A DNA stretch of 47,254 bases from Scenedesmus sp. ARA3 (Eukaryota; Chlorophyta; Chlorophyceae; Sphaeropleales; Scenedesmaceae), in the NCBI GenBank assembly GCA_004335835.1, contig RWJK01001059.1:55986-103239 (forward strand). The letters run 5' to 3'. A program made the position numbers and the translations under genes. Each line of letters opens with the position of its first letter. Position 1 is the first letter of the stretch. Under the pieces are notes generated by a model. That model worked only from the letters and a program-made list of their open reading frames with translations, searched no databases and was not told the DNA's origin. Of the stretch, positions 12,172-23,498 are shown in pieces.

Positions 12172-13093
12172 CTGTGCATGGGTTCATGGGCCAACGCTGC
12201 ACGTGTTTGTGCCCCCTGCCGCGACAGGCTTGAAACAGTACTCTACCATACACACATCCCACTCCTCGCGCGGAACACTTCAGTACAGTTCAAACTCATT
12301 GGTGTGTCAATGCGTTTTGGATTTGTTCTGATCCGTAAGGCAGTGTGCCCTGCTTTGCGTTGTCTGCAGCAAACCCACCTTGCTCACTTGGGCACCGCAG
12401 CATGACCAACCCCAGAGCACTAGCACTAGCAGCCAATACAATCTTTTTCTTTGCATCATTTCTATGGTTTTCGGCAACCAATCATGGTCCTGAGAACTGG
12501 CGCCTGTTCCTGCGAGCTTCCTTCACAGCATAGCACTCTCGATACAGTGCAAAACAAACTCCAGAACACGTAAAAGTGTGCAAGACAATGGATAATCCAG
12601 CGGTGCGCTTCAGCTGACTTCGCCATTCACGCACGGGCCCGGACCGTCGGGACCGTCACTTTGGTGACACCTTCCCGTTTGCTGCCCAAGCATTGAAGGG
12701 TCTCGCACATTGCACTTGGTAAACTAGCCGTGGTACCTGTACTGTACAGCATGTTGCTTGCTATTACGCACGGCCTGTACTTCACGCACGATGTCGACAC
12801 CTGCAGCAGCAGGATCCTGCCGCAATCGCAAACAAAATGATCAGAACAGTCAGCACCAGGTGCTTTAAACGCATCTCAGCGCATCATTGTCATGGCATAC
12901 ACGTAGCTATCAGCAGCAATACCTGGTGACAGCCTAACCCGCATGAGGGGTGTGATCACACTGCAGCCATTCTTTCAATCACCACCAGCTGTGGCAACCC
13001 ATCATCAGTCTACACCGCATCACCAGCCCAGCCAACCCAATCCTCCCCTAACTTGGCCCACCAGCAGCTACACCAGACTCAGCCAGGGCCCCC
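12172..13093. other. Intergenic region upstream of the subtilase
   Basis: About 0.9 kb between the subtilase start and the PDX3-type stop. It should contain the subtilase promoter and the neighbour's 3' UTR. I see no convincing TATA element or gene. An open frame at 12296-12481 on the minus strand starts with TTG, not ATG. Confidence 0.5.
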
Positions 13094-13883
13094 TCAGGGG
13101 TACAGCCGCTCCAGCTTCCACTCGCTGCTGTCTGTGCCCCTCCTGCTGTAGCGCAGCCTGTCATGCAGCCTGCTGGGCCGGCCCTGCCAGAACTCCACTG
13201 CAACAGGCCGCACCAGGAAGCCGCCCCAGTGCTCCGGCTTGGGCACAGGCACGGCGGGATCCTCGTACACAGCCTGCAGCTGCCGCTGCCTGCAGCAGCA
13301 GCAGCAGCAGCGCGCGCGCGGAGACGCAGTGAGCCCAACAACAAGACCAAAGAAGCAATGTGCGGTGGAGGGCAGTCCCGTTGTGTGGTGGAAGACGCAT
13401 GCAGCTGGGCAAGCTCACTGTGTGCTTCGGCAGCAGCTCACCTGTGTGTGCCTCTGCCTGCTGAGGGCCAGCGGCAGATTGTTATACGTTCAACGGCTGC
13501 AGCTTCAAACAGGCAAAGCGGCGCAAGAAGACAGCATCAAGCAGCAGCCTTGCAAGCGCGCCTGCCCCTGCCCCGCCATGCCCTGCATGCCTGCTCCGAG
13601 GGGCTCACCTTGCTATCTTTGAGCGCCCGCCAGGCGCCAACACCAACATTAAAGGTGCACAACCTTGCATTTATTGTGTAAACAGCTTCTTTACACCACG
13701 CCAGCCGCATGCCTGCCCATGCATGGACTCACCTTGCCTCAATTTCTGCGCGCCCGCCGGGCACCACGCTGCTCTGCAGGCTGACCCAGGCGCCAATGCG
13801 GCTGCCGCGCGGCCTGCTGTCAAAGTAGGCCTGGCTCTCAGCCTCGGGCAGACGCTCCACGGGGCCCTCAATGCGCACCTGCA

Positions 13884-13915
<32 letters not shown>

Positions 13916-15286
13916 GGAGCAGCAGCAGCATCAGCAGTTGCCCTGAGATTCAGCCTCAGGCAGCCGCTCCACGGGGGCCTCAATGTGCACCTGCACAGCA
14001 GCAGCAGCAGCACTGCAACTGCAGTTGGCCTAAAATTCAGCCTCGGGCAGCCGCTCCACTGGGCTCTCAATGCACACCTGCACCGTGCTGCACACGGCAA
14101 GCAGCTGCAGAGAGAGCAATTGCAGGCAGCATGACAGGTGCACATGCAAGGTGCCATGGGGGGTTGGGTCCAGTGATACACGGCCTGCGCCACGAGCCTG
14201 GCCGCAGCGATGAGACGCACATTCACAGCAGCAAGCGGGGTGTGCTTGCACACATAGCATCTCCACATGCGCACACGCACGGCAGCTGCTGCTACGAGCT
14301 CAGCACCTTGCGCAATCGCTCTTGCGCAGCAACGCCGCTGCCGCAGCACCCTGGTGCCGCACCTGGCGCTGCAGCCCCTCCCACCAGAAGGCCAGTGCGG
14401 TGCGGCCCCCTGCAGCCAGCTCCTGGCCCTTGCGGCTGTTGTAGTTGGTGTAGAACACAAAGCCGCGCTCGTCGTAGCCTGCAGAGGCAGTGTGGCAAGC
14501 AATGCGGCAATAGTTGGCACAAACTGATTGCAGGCATTGTGGCAAGCAACCAGGCAACAGTTGGTGAAAACAATACGCAGCCGCGCTTGTCGTAGCCTGC
14601 AGGCAAACATGAAAGGCATCGTGGGACGCAACCAGGCAGCGGTTGGTGCAGAACACAAGCCGCACTCGTCGTAGCCTGCTGCAGCGCTTGATCCACTGTG
14701 GAAGCAGTGGCGGCTGCAGGCAGCGTGAGCAACAGGAGCGCAATGTGGTAGGATCTGCAAGCATCACCGCAAGCCGCTGCTGCAAAACCAACACTAGGGC
14801 ACCGCAGTTGCAGAATGTGGTGACAGGCGCTATTAAGGCGCTATGATGCTAATGTCAAAAGGCACAGCAGCCGCGGCTGTTCTGTGCCAAACAGCTGCTG
14901 CTGCTGCTGCTGGCCTGGCCCTCACCCTTGAGCAGCACGTATCTCAGGCTGGGCTGGCCGCTGCTGCTGCAGCTGGCCACTGCCATGGCGTTGGGCTCCT
15001 CACAGACCTGCAGCAGCAGCAGCAGCAGCACAGTGTGTTGGTTCTGGTCGGCATGCCGCACTTGTATACATCTGCACCAAATTGTCTTCTGCCAGTGTTC
15101 ACTTCCAGCAGGCCAGCAGACCTCGCTGGCAAGCGCAGCAAGCTGTCGCTGCGCGCTGCAGCCATGAGAGGCATCTGTCAACAATGCAGACCTATGCTGC
15201 TGCGCGCCATTTGCACAACATGCAGCCGGCCTGTCACTGCAGTGCACCACCCCAGCCCCAGCAGCAGCAGCAGCAGCAGTCGCAGT

Positions 15287-15321
<35 letters not shown>

Positions 15322-17011
15322 GCCCCCACCTTGCTCTCCACTGCTGCCTTGAACCATGCGTCAAACTGCGCCAGCGGCTCAGGCGCAGCCTCAGCTTCCA
15401 GCAGGCCGTGCATCTCGTAGCTGATGCGCATGTCTGCGGGGGACGGCACAGCCGCTGCTGCGCCCTCGGCCGCTGCTGCTGCCATCGACACAAGCCCTGC
15501 TGCTGCTGGGTCTGCTGCTGCTGCTGAGGGGAGTTTGACGCACTGCTGCACACCAGGGAAGGGCGGCAGCAGCAGGCTGTACTTGTCACGGATGGCCGGC
15601 GGCACGAAGCGGCCACCTAGGTAGTGGTGCGGGCCCTGCAGCAGCAGCAGCAGCACATGTAGCTGAGCACACCCTGCTTGAGCACATGGCTGTAATCCTA
15701 TACCGAAAGCTGTATAGCATGTCTACAACACTACTGATCACAGCATGTGTGGTCCACTGCATGCTCTGTTGATATGCCTGGGGCCCTGTGTGCCACAACC
15801 TATAGCTAATCAACACACTGTTTATCTGCATACTGGCACATGCTGTGTTTGTCGTTGCCTGCAGTCGCACCTTGAACTGACGGGGCAAAACAGAAGATTG
15901 TTACGCATTGTAACGCACCTTGAAGTGCTGCGCAGCCAGCTTGGGTGCAGTGAGTGACACCAGCATGTCAGGAGCCAGCACGTTTGAGTTGTCCCCCGGC
16001 CCCTCTTCCACGTGCCAGCCTGAGGGGATGTCCACGGACACGATGGCGGGCGGCTGCGAGGACGGCGCCAGCATCTGGCCCAGCATGATTTGTGAGGAGA
16101 ACAGGGCGCATGAACAAGCTCAGATCCAAATGATAGCAACAGCATTGTACACAAACCCATGAACAGAGACTGCTGCTGAAGAAAAGGTCAAGAAGCTGAC
16201 TCGGTGCAATTGCGTCAGGCACATCATCGTCGCTGAAGACCTGGTGATGCACTAGTGCTGGCTGTTACTGTTACACTGGCGTGCTGCCAGGCAGCTGCTA
16301 CGTGCAGATACCTGGGCACAGCCCCTAACCTATATACGTGCCTGCTTGCTACACACTTGCCCTCACCTGCAGCAGGCCATCAAAGGGGGGCCGTGGGCTG
16401 CCCTTGAAGCTGAACCCAAACAGCGCGTCAACCACCACGTCAGCAACAGCAGCCAGCCCACCGCTGCTGCTGCTGCTGCTGCTGCCTTGCTGCTGTGCTG
16501 GCTGGCTGGCTGCTGCAGTCAGCTGCTCCAAGGTCAGGAGATGTATTCCCAGGGCCTTGCACTGCGTGACGAGGCCGCTGTACAGCGGCTTGTCGGTGGG
16601 CTTGGGGTAGCACACCTGCAGCAGCAGCAGCAGCGGCAGCAGCAGCGGCAGCAGTGTCACTTACTGCAAAAAAAGGGACAGGGACCATCCCTGCAGGCTG
16701 CTGTGCGGCGTGCTGGCTCTGTGCAGCTATGGAGACACACATGCTGGGTGTGCACAGGCGATATGGGGAGCAGCAGCACGCTCCACCAGAGCTGCTGCCA
16801 AACTGAACTGCACACCAGTGCGCTTGCTGGCTGCACAAACACCGTGCTGCTGCTGCTGCTGCTGCTGTTTGAGTGCTGCATTTTTAGGCGCTAGTGCTGC
16901 TGCAAACAGCTGGTCTGCTGCTGATGTAGCTGCGCCTGCTGCCGCCCTCACTTGCACGTCGTAGCCAAAGTGTGTCAGGTGACGCCCAGCAACCAGCCCA
17001 TCACCACCTGT

Positions 17012-17057
<46 letters not shown>

Positions 17058-18080
17058 CGTCCTTCTCAGCTTTTGCATTTACTGGCAAGCCACTGCAGTT
17101 GCCCGGCCACAGTGTCACCATGCAGGCTCACTCAGCGGCAGTACTGCCCAGCTGCTGCATCAGCCTTGCAGCACCAGCACACACCACGCATCAGATCACG
17201 TGATGCAACTGCACGCAATGCAACTGCACGCAGCACTGCCTGCTGCCTTGCTGGGTGGGCAGTGCTGCACCAGCCTCCCCACTGCGAGCCCCTGCAGTGC
17301 ATCGCACCGTTGTTGCCAGGGCCAGCTAGCACCAGCACACGCCTGCAGGGCAACACACAGGCAGACCAGCTGACTCATGGGATGCAGCTCATGGGGTGAA
17401 AAACACTGCTACAGGTGCACTGGTTCTTGGTGGTGAAGCCAACCGATGCTGCAGTGCCGCTGCCACCCTGCATGCTGCTGCGCAAGCAGATGCCTCTCCG
17501 CCCTCCTCTACTGCTGCTGCTGCTGCTGCATCCCATATTGCTGTGCAAGCCATGGCAGCTGCTTTCAGTTCTCACTCACTTGTGGGAGTGTGGCGGGAAC
17601 TCTGCTGCCAGCGCGCATGCCACAGACAGCCCAGCCAGCTCCATCAGCTGGTCAACTGAGAAGCCCAGCGGGCCCATCAGCTCCTCATCAACAGCCACAG
17701 CCTCAGCCTGCGTGCTGTGGTTTGGGGTTTGTTATGTTTGAATTGATGGTGCAGCAGGCAGCAGCAGCAGTAGTGAGTAGCAGTGGAGTTTGCATGCTGC
17801 AAGCAACCACAGCAATTGTGCGCTGCAGTGCGTTGTGTAATATGTTGGATAAGGAGCCAATTGACGGTGTGTGCGAGTGTTGCTGTCTTCCATGATACCA
17901 CGTGGTGCTTGTGTGGCTCGGACAGAGCAGCAGCAAGTACTGCTGCTGGTGCTGCAATGCTGCAATTTTAGCCTGGCGGGTGACACCACGCCAGCGCCTT
18001 CTCCCTCATTGGTAGGATTAGACAAGAAACTTTGTGCAAGCTCACAGGTGTGTGACGTTGTTGATCGTCGTTGCAGACAT
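13094..18080 (-). CDS. PDX3: NAD(P)HX epimerase / pyridoxamine 5'-phosphate oxidase fusion
   Basis: Exons in gene order: 18080-18046, 17714-17580, 17342-17308, 17007-16952, 16615-16367, 16074-15919, 15635-15330, 15007-14926, 14478-14363, 13878-13733, 13289-13094. All phases agree; 503 residues. Residues 1 to about 250 are a YjeF_N domain ([70 protein letters not shown]), which repairs damaged NAD(P)H hydrates. Residues about 285-503 are PNPO ([50 protein letters not shown], the C-terminal [17 protein letters not shown] and WKLERLYP), which uses FMN to make pyridoxal 5'-phosphate. The same fusion is known in plants as PDX3. The plant protein has a chloroplast transit peptide; here the ATG at 18080 leaves only about 12 residues before the YjeF core, so either the protein is cytosolic or an upstream exon is missing. 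Two exon junctions are copied into adjacent introns. Confidence 0.95.
13839..14085 (-). repeat. Three copies of a 3' splice junction (PDX3 exon 13878-13733)
   Basis: The first about 40 coding bases of this exon plus its acceptor (13839-13885) recur at about 13951-13997 and 14038-14085 inside the upstream intron, with scattered substitutions. Each copy keeps a CAG acceptor next to the exon-like sequence, so in gene sense two decoy exon starts precede the one used. Confidence 0.85.
14444..14684 (-). repeat. Three copies of a 3' splice junction (PDX3 exon 14478-14363)
   Basis: The sequence from GTTGGTG through the start of this exon and its acceptor (14444-14483) recurs at 14560-14601 and 14642-14684. 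All three contain GTAGCCTGC, which on the gene strand is the acceptor and the Gly-Tyr codons. The extra copies lie in the intron before the functional exon. Confidence 0.85.
15287..15320 (-). repeat. (CAG)n tract near a donor
   Basis: A CAG run on the plus strand, CTG on the gene strand, beginning about ten bases inside the intron after PDX3 exon 15635-15330. Unlike most runs here it sits next to the 5' splice site. Confidence 0.8.
17014..17055 (-). repeat. (CAG)14, sense (CTG)14 before an acceptor
   Basis: Fourteen units immediately before the acceptor (TACAG in gene sense) of PDX3 exon 17007-16952, which encodes the second part of the YjeF GPGNNGGDGL motif. Confidence 0.9.
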
Positions 18081-18639
18081 GATGGATGCCTGCTGGCTTC
18101 GACGAAAACGGTGGAGCGCCGAGGCCGGGGGGCCCGCTTTCCGGCAGATTGTTTGTGCTTGGGGAATGAAGCGCTTCAGCATCACACAGACTAGCTAAGA
18201 CCAGCAGGACGCTACCCAGCAGACTGCTGCTGTTCGTGCTGCTGAGAAGCAGTACTATTCTTGCTACTGCTGGTGATCACAGGGCTGATTACACGCACAC
18301 GATCAGTTGAAAGCTTGCAGCCAGACACTGGTGTCGGGCAATTGTGCAGTCAGCATAGCAGCTGCCGTGTCAACGCTCTTAGGGTTTTGCATGTTGATTG
18401 TGCCAAGGTAGCACCACCTGGATGTGCGGGACACGTCACTGCCCAGCACATCCCCAAACCTGAGTCAACATGTACTGCTGTTACATGAAGGTTCACCAGG
18501 CGGACACAGCTCGTACCACCTGGGCTGAACAAGCCCCTCTCTCGGCACACTGTACCCGCTTGCTGCTGCTGCTGCTTGCGCAAGCCTGCAGGCTTGCCAG
18601 CCTGGCGCCACGCCACTTGAGGCGCACTCGTCCAGCACC

Positions 18640-18708
18640 CATTCACACAGCAGCCTGCGCATCATTCACACAGCAGCCTGCGCATCATTCACACAGCAGC
18701 CTGCGCAT
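18640..18708. repeat. 23-bp tandem repeat, three copies
   Basis: Three direct copies beginning at 18640, 18663 and 18686, each containing CATTCACACAGCAGCCTGCG. They are probably in the 3' flank of the LRR-hydrolase gene. Confidence 0.9.
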
Positions 18709-18813
18709 CATCTCAGGCAAGCCTCTGGGACCCCAGCACCCTTCAGCCTGCACCCGCCTGCCTCCCCAGCTACACCCACACATACATCTAATCATCATAC
18801 TAGTTAGCTGCGC

Positions 18814-18877
18814 CTCACAGCAGGTTGGCCAGGCGCACGTTGCCGGACTGCAGCCCCAGCTCCTGCAGCACCGCCTC
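18814..18877 (-). pseudogene. Duplicate of the last coding segment of the LRR-hydrolase gene
   Basis: A 64-bp segment matches 18936-18999 with about two substitutions, including the stop codon and the last about 20 codons of the LRR-hydrolase gene. It lies 122 bp beyond the true stop. It has no body of its own and is best read as a tandem duplicate of the gene end. Confidence 0.85.
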
Positions 18878-18936
18878 CTCTGCAGCATTCATGCCCCTGC
18901 TGGCTGCCACAGCACACAACGGCATCAGCCGGGCCC

Positions 18937-19084
18937 TCACAGCAGGTTGGCCAGGCGCACGTTGCCCGACTGCAGGCCCAGCTCCTGCAGCACCGCCTCA
19001 CGCACCAGCGGGGCCAGCTTGCGCTGCCGCGCCAGCGCCAGCGCCAGCCGGTGAGACTCCACGCTGTACACCTGGACAGCAGAC

Positions 19085-19128
<44 letters not shown>

Positions 19129-20160
19129 CGATACATCAGAGCTGCAGCAGCAGCATGCAACAGCATGTGCTGCGCCGTTGCGCAAGCGCCCATAGGTTGC
19201 ATGGATAGCAAATGCCTGTAAATCAATTCAGTATCAACTCTCCCGGCGAGCACGGCATGCGGTGTGCACTCACCCATACACCGACCAACCAGTCTTGGAG
19301 CTGCCAGCACCCGCATCATGCATAACAGTGCAGCGCTGCATCCCATGAGCAGCACCCTTCCTAACTAGCTAGTCATAACATGTTTGTAACATCATGCGCC
19401 GCACCTTGACCACCACGTGGTGCTGGCTGCCCAGCAGGTTGGCCTGGTCCACGTCATGCTGCCAGGTGCCCGTGATCACTTTTATCCTTGCCGTGCTGCC
19501 CCGCACTGCTGCCTGCAGGTTGGTCTGCAGCGCGGCCTGCCAGGCTGGCGGCTGGCCGGGCCGGATGGAGGAGGTGCTCAGGTCCACCTGCAGGGCGCGG
19601 TGTGTGTGGTGGGGTGGGTGTTGGACAGCACAAACAGGCAATGGGGCATAATGCCACTCAAGTTGATGTCCTGTGCTGCTGCACCCCTGATGCGCAGTGC
19701 GTTTCCTAGCCGTGACCAATCTAGCAGATGGCTCACCGCAGTTCAGCAAGTGGTTATGATACAACCCGGCGGCTGCAACTCAGTGCACACTGTCGCCACA
19801 TCCAATATGCTTGCTAAGCCTGTGGGCAGCTATCTAAACCAGGAATACCGCCACCACGCCTGACTGCTGCAATGTACCACCGTAACAACAAACCCAGCAG
19901 AAGGCCCTGGATGACCCTATAGGCTAGCTAGCAGGCTGTCATTCTTACCTGGGGGCAGAAGGCCAGCACAGAGGTCGCCTGCGGGCTGAACAGCAGAGCC
20001 CCCGTCGCCCCCATGCTGTCTCCCACCATCACCACATGCTTGTAGCGCTGCGTGTACTGCCGCAGCCGCGCCCCGTAGCGCGCCTCCATGAGCTCAGGGT
20101 CCCCGCCGCAGTACCAGCTGCGGTGGGGGTCCACAACGTACAGCACGTCAAAGTTGCTGC

Positions 20161-20194
<34 letters not shown>

Positions 20195-22084
20195 CAATGT
20201 AGTGTCCGGCAAACATGGAATGGGTTGAAAGCTGTTGATGCATAGGGGCAGCACAGTGTACACAGCAGCGGCAGCAACAGTATGCACACATGTCGGGGTC
20301 CAGTCTCAGCGCAGTCCTGGGCAATACACACAATCAGCACGCCTGGTCCCTCGCACCGCCTGCTGCTGCTGGCCCCGGCCCTCACTTGTGCTCTGGCGCC
20401 TCTGCTGCTGCAGACACCTGCCGCATCACGCCTCCCCAGTTGGGCAGGCCTGGCGCGCTGCCAAATGCCACCACCAGCACACGCTCATCATCATCACTGC
20501 TGCTTGCGGCGCGGCCCAGCTGCAGCTTGAAGTAGCCTGGGCCGCCCCCCTGGCAGCGCACACAGTGACAGGTGACGGATGAGAAATGAGTGAGTCGGCA
20601 GCTGCAGGACGATGATGCTACGTTGGTGCAAAATAGGAGAGTGGCAGCAGCAACAGGTATGCAACAAGACGGCAACCCCAAATACATCAGCCTGCAGCCG
20701 CAACTATCGAGCAAGCAGCAGGCGCTACCCCATCAGAAGCTCACCAAGATGATTCCTCGCCGCACAGCGCCGTTGCCAGCCGCCGCCTGCTGCTGCACTG
20801 CGTGCCCGGCAGCACCAGCCAGCTGCGCCTCATCCAGCCCCACTTGGGTGGTGCCGGCAGCCCCCAGCTGCTGCACCGCACCTAGTGCAGCAGCAGCAGA
20901 CAGGGGGTTGCCCTCCAGCCACAAGCTGACTAGCCTCCCGCCATCTCCCTCTGAGGCATCCACGCTGCGCAGCGCTGCTGATCCTGCAGCAGCACTACTG
21001 CTGCCCCTGCTGCTGCCTTCAGGCTCCTCATAGCTGCTCACGCTGCTGTACCCGCTGTTGAGCTTTGCGGTTGTTGCCGCCTTGCGCGACGCTGCGGCAG
21101 CGGACTCAGCCGCGTCCCGGGGCGCTGGCAGCAGCGTAGGCAGGCCGCGCGGGCCTAGCGGCAGCTCTGTGATGCTGTTGCCGTAGCAGTGGAACTTTTG
21201 CAGGTTGGCCCAGCCTGACAGGTCAGCAGGCAGGCTGGCCAGCTGGTTGTCTGCCAGTGACAGCTCCGTCAACGCCTGCAGGGACGCCAAAACATGTCAG
21301 CTGCAAGAACTCAGTGGTGAGCTGAGCAGAGACGCAACGCAGATGCAGCGAGCCCAATGTGCGAGTTTTAGTGATGCAGCTGCAGCAGCACACCATGCAG
21401 CTGCAGGTATGCCAACTTGAAATATACACATAAGACAGGATGCATGCCGCATACGCATGCGCAAGCAGCCACAGCTGCAGCCGCCGCCTGCCACGCCACG
21501 CACCCGCAGCTGCGCAAAGCTGTCCGGCAGCTGCTGCAGGCAGTTGCCCTGCAGCGTGACCTCCTTCAGGCTTGCCAGCTGCTGCCAGCCGTGCTGCGGC
21601 AGCTGCTGCAGCCGGTTGCCGTGCAGCGACAGCATGGTGAGTGCTGTGAGGGCACTCATGCCAGGCGGCAGCTGCTGCAGGGCGTTGCCTGAGAGGTTGA
21701 GGTCCTGCAGGCGGACCAGCTCAGTGAGGCTGTCTGGCACCTGCTGCAGCTGGTTGCCTGCAGGAAGCACAACATAAAAAGGCATTCAGGAACAAGGTGT
21801 GCGTGTTACATGGGTGCAAGGAGCCCCAGGCAAGCTGACAGGATAAGGCAGCTGCTAGCTGCTGCAGGATGACAGCACAGTGAAGACATTGGCATGAAGC
21901 AGGCACTTGATCAGTCTCAATCCTACTGAACTGCAGCAGCGGCAGCGCAGACGCGCCACACTCCCACCTGCCAGTGACAGCATCTTGAGCTTTGTCAGCT
22001 GCCCGACCTGCTGCGGCAGCTCCCGCAGCATGTTGCCGTGCACCCACAGCCCCTCCAGCTGGGTCAAGCCCCACAGCTCCTGAC

Positions 22085-22122
<38 letters not shown>

Positions 22123-23152
22123 TGATCAACCATAGCAAGGTGACAGCGGTGACTGGCATGTCCAAGCACTGTGCGCTGTATCGTTGGCCTTGCCAGCAAG
22201 ACAAGGCACACAGAGCTGCTATGCACAGCTCTCTGCTTGCCTCACTTGCCAATGCTGTGAAGAGTTGTGCTCAGCTCAACCACAATTGTGTCACGGCAGC
22301 AGCGCTGCGCAGCGCTGCGTGGCAGCAGGCAGCATTGCTGCTGGCAAGCAACAGGCCTCACCTGCGGCAGCTGCTCCAGCCAGTTTCCTGCAAGCACCAG
22401 CCGCTGCAGGCAGCTCAGCCGGCCCAGCTCAGGTGGCAGCTGCGTGAGCTGGTTGCCTGCCAGTGACAGCTCCAGCAGGTTGGTCAGCTCAAACAGCTCG
22501 GGGGGCAGCTGGGACAGCTCACAGTTGGACAGGTCCACGCGGTCTGCAGTTGCAAAGAAAGAAACACACGCGGCACAGCACAGCATAAGAGTAAGCCGTT
22601 GCTGGTTGTGTGTCAGCAGTGCAGCTGCGGCCGCCTGCCAGAAAACAGCTGTGAACATGTGACCAGAGGGCTGCAGCACGGTTGCAGGACCGAGATGACA
22701 CAGCAGGTGCCTGGCTGATAACATATGCTGCTGGTAGGTGAGTGCTGGGCACGCAGCTGAACTGGTTAACTGCTGTACTACATGTGTTGGTGTCCTGCGC
22801 AGCACGCAGCAGTGGGAGTCCAGTGGAGAGGATGCCTCGCACCTGTGCTCTGCGCAATGCTGAGCTTGATGGTCAACTCCCTGTCAGTCAGCTGTGCTGC
22901 TGTCACCACCGAGTGCTTGAGCTGAGTTTGCTGCAACTGGTTTTGATGCAACCTGGATACCAGCCATGGCACTGTGGTATGCTGCAGGATGGGCTTGCAT
23001 GCTGCTGCTGCTCCCTGGGACGCACATGCGCTGCACGCTACGCTTCCGGCTCTGCACTGTCGCACATTGGTATTGAAACCTGCTACGCTTCTACTTTGTT
23101 TGCGGCAGTCACTAGCAGCTGTGGTACGGCTTTTCGACAGGGCACTGCTCAT
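18937..23152 (-). CDS. Leucine-rich-repeat protein with C-terminal alpha/beta-hydrolase-like domain
   Basis: Exons in gene order: 23152-22843, 22543-22362, 22079-21968, 21757-21504, 21275-20745, 20549-20386, 20156-19949, 19587-19405, 19071-18937. All phases agree; 692 residues. Residues about 104-330 are typical short LRRs of the Ras-suppressor/SHOC2 type (LxxLxLxxNxLxxLPxx), for example LLELSLAGNQLTQLPPEL. A Ser/Ala-rich linker follows. From about 464 the sequence changes: RVLVVAFGSAPGLPNWGG, FDVLYVVDPHRSWYCGG, and MVGDSMGATGALLF with a GxSxG nucleophile elbow (Ser565), then a segment rich in His that could supply the catalytic base. I infer a serine-hydrolase fold, but substrate and activity are unknown. 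The first exon (residues 1-103) is low in recognisable features and its ATG (23152) is the least certain part. The reading phase carries through LRR and hydrolase exons without a break, so this is one gene. Confidence 0.8.
19086..19124 (-). repeat. (CAG)13, sense (CTG)13 near an acceptor
   Basis: Thirteen units, 15 bases before the exon starting at 19071. Between run and exon the gene strand reads CGTCTGCTGTCCAG. Confidence 0.9.
20163..20192 (-). repeat. (CAG)10, sense (CTG)10 before an acceptor
   Basis: Ten units followed in gene sense by CCGCAG and the exon at 20156-19949 that carries the GxSxG motif. Confidence 0.9.
22086..22118 (-). repeat. (CAG)11, sense (CTG)11 before an acceptor
   Basis: Eleven units followed in gene sense by CGTCAG and the LRR exon 22079-21968. 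Confidence 0.9.
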
Positions 23153-23498
23153 TGTTGCCGCCAGCAAGTTGGGCAAGCACGTGCTTGCGCGTTTCAGGTG
23201 CGTTCGATCGTAGCTTTAGACCAATTCGATGTCGATGAAGCAGTGTCCAGGAGTCTCAAGCGGCTCCAGCAACCATGCCTACCAGCTGCTGCTGCTGCTG
23301 TTGCCTGGTAAGGCTGAGTAAGCAGAAGCAAACGTACAACAGGCTCACAGTACTGGTACTCAGGGAGATACACACATGCAGCATCAGTTGGTCATGTTAC
23401 AGATGATGGAGTCAACCCTCAATGGCGAGTGTCACAAAACCCTAGTCAAGACGCCAGTTCAAAACGTCTGCAACAGCCACAGACAGACACCGCCCTCC
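23153..23498. other. Intergenic region upstream of LRR-hydrolase gene
   Basis: About 350 bp between tandem minus-strand genes: putative promoter of the LRR-hydrolase gene and 3' UTR of the ankyrin-like gene. It contains a minus-strand TGTAA at 23397-23401. No gene seen. Confidence 0.5.
23397..23401 (-). terminator. Candidate polyadenylation signal TGTAA
   Basis: TGTAA on the minus strand about 98 bases past the stop of the ankyrin-like gene. UGUAA is the usual polyadenylation element of chlorophyte algae. A five-base motif is weak evidence by itself. Confidence 0.4.

Larger units (their letters stand above)
18081..18936. other. Intergenic region upstream of PDX3-type gene
   Basis: About 0.85 kb between two tandem minus-strand genes. 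It holds the PDX3-type promoter and the 3' end of the LRR-hydrolase gene. It contains a three-copy 23-bp repeat and a duplicate of the neighbour's terminal coding segment, but no independent gene that I can support. Confidence 0.55.

Noticed and set aside
12296..12481. Possible signal-anchor N-terminus for the subtilase
   Set aside because: It begins with TTG, is preceded by an in-frame stop, and does not join in phase to the exon containing DDFENDEVQMAV.
12600..12700. Small inverted repeats resembling a tRNA or hairpin RNA
   Set aside because: The stems are short, and no cloverleaf with conserved T-loop and acceptor features can be formed.
13609..13663. Possible extra PDX3 exon between 13733 and 13289
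   Set aside because: It can be spliced in phase, but alignment to PdxH-type proteins from GGRAEIEA to [10 protein letters not shown] needs no extra residues, and direct joining to 13289 also keeps phase.
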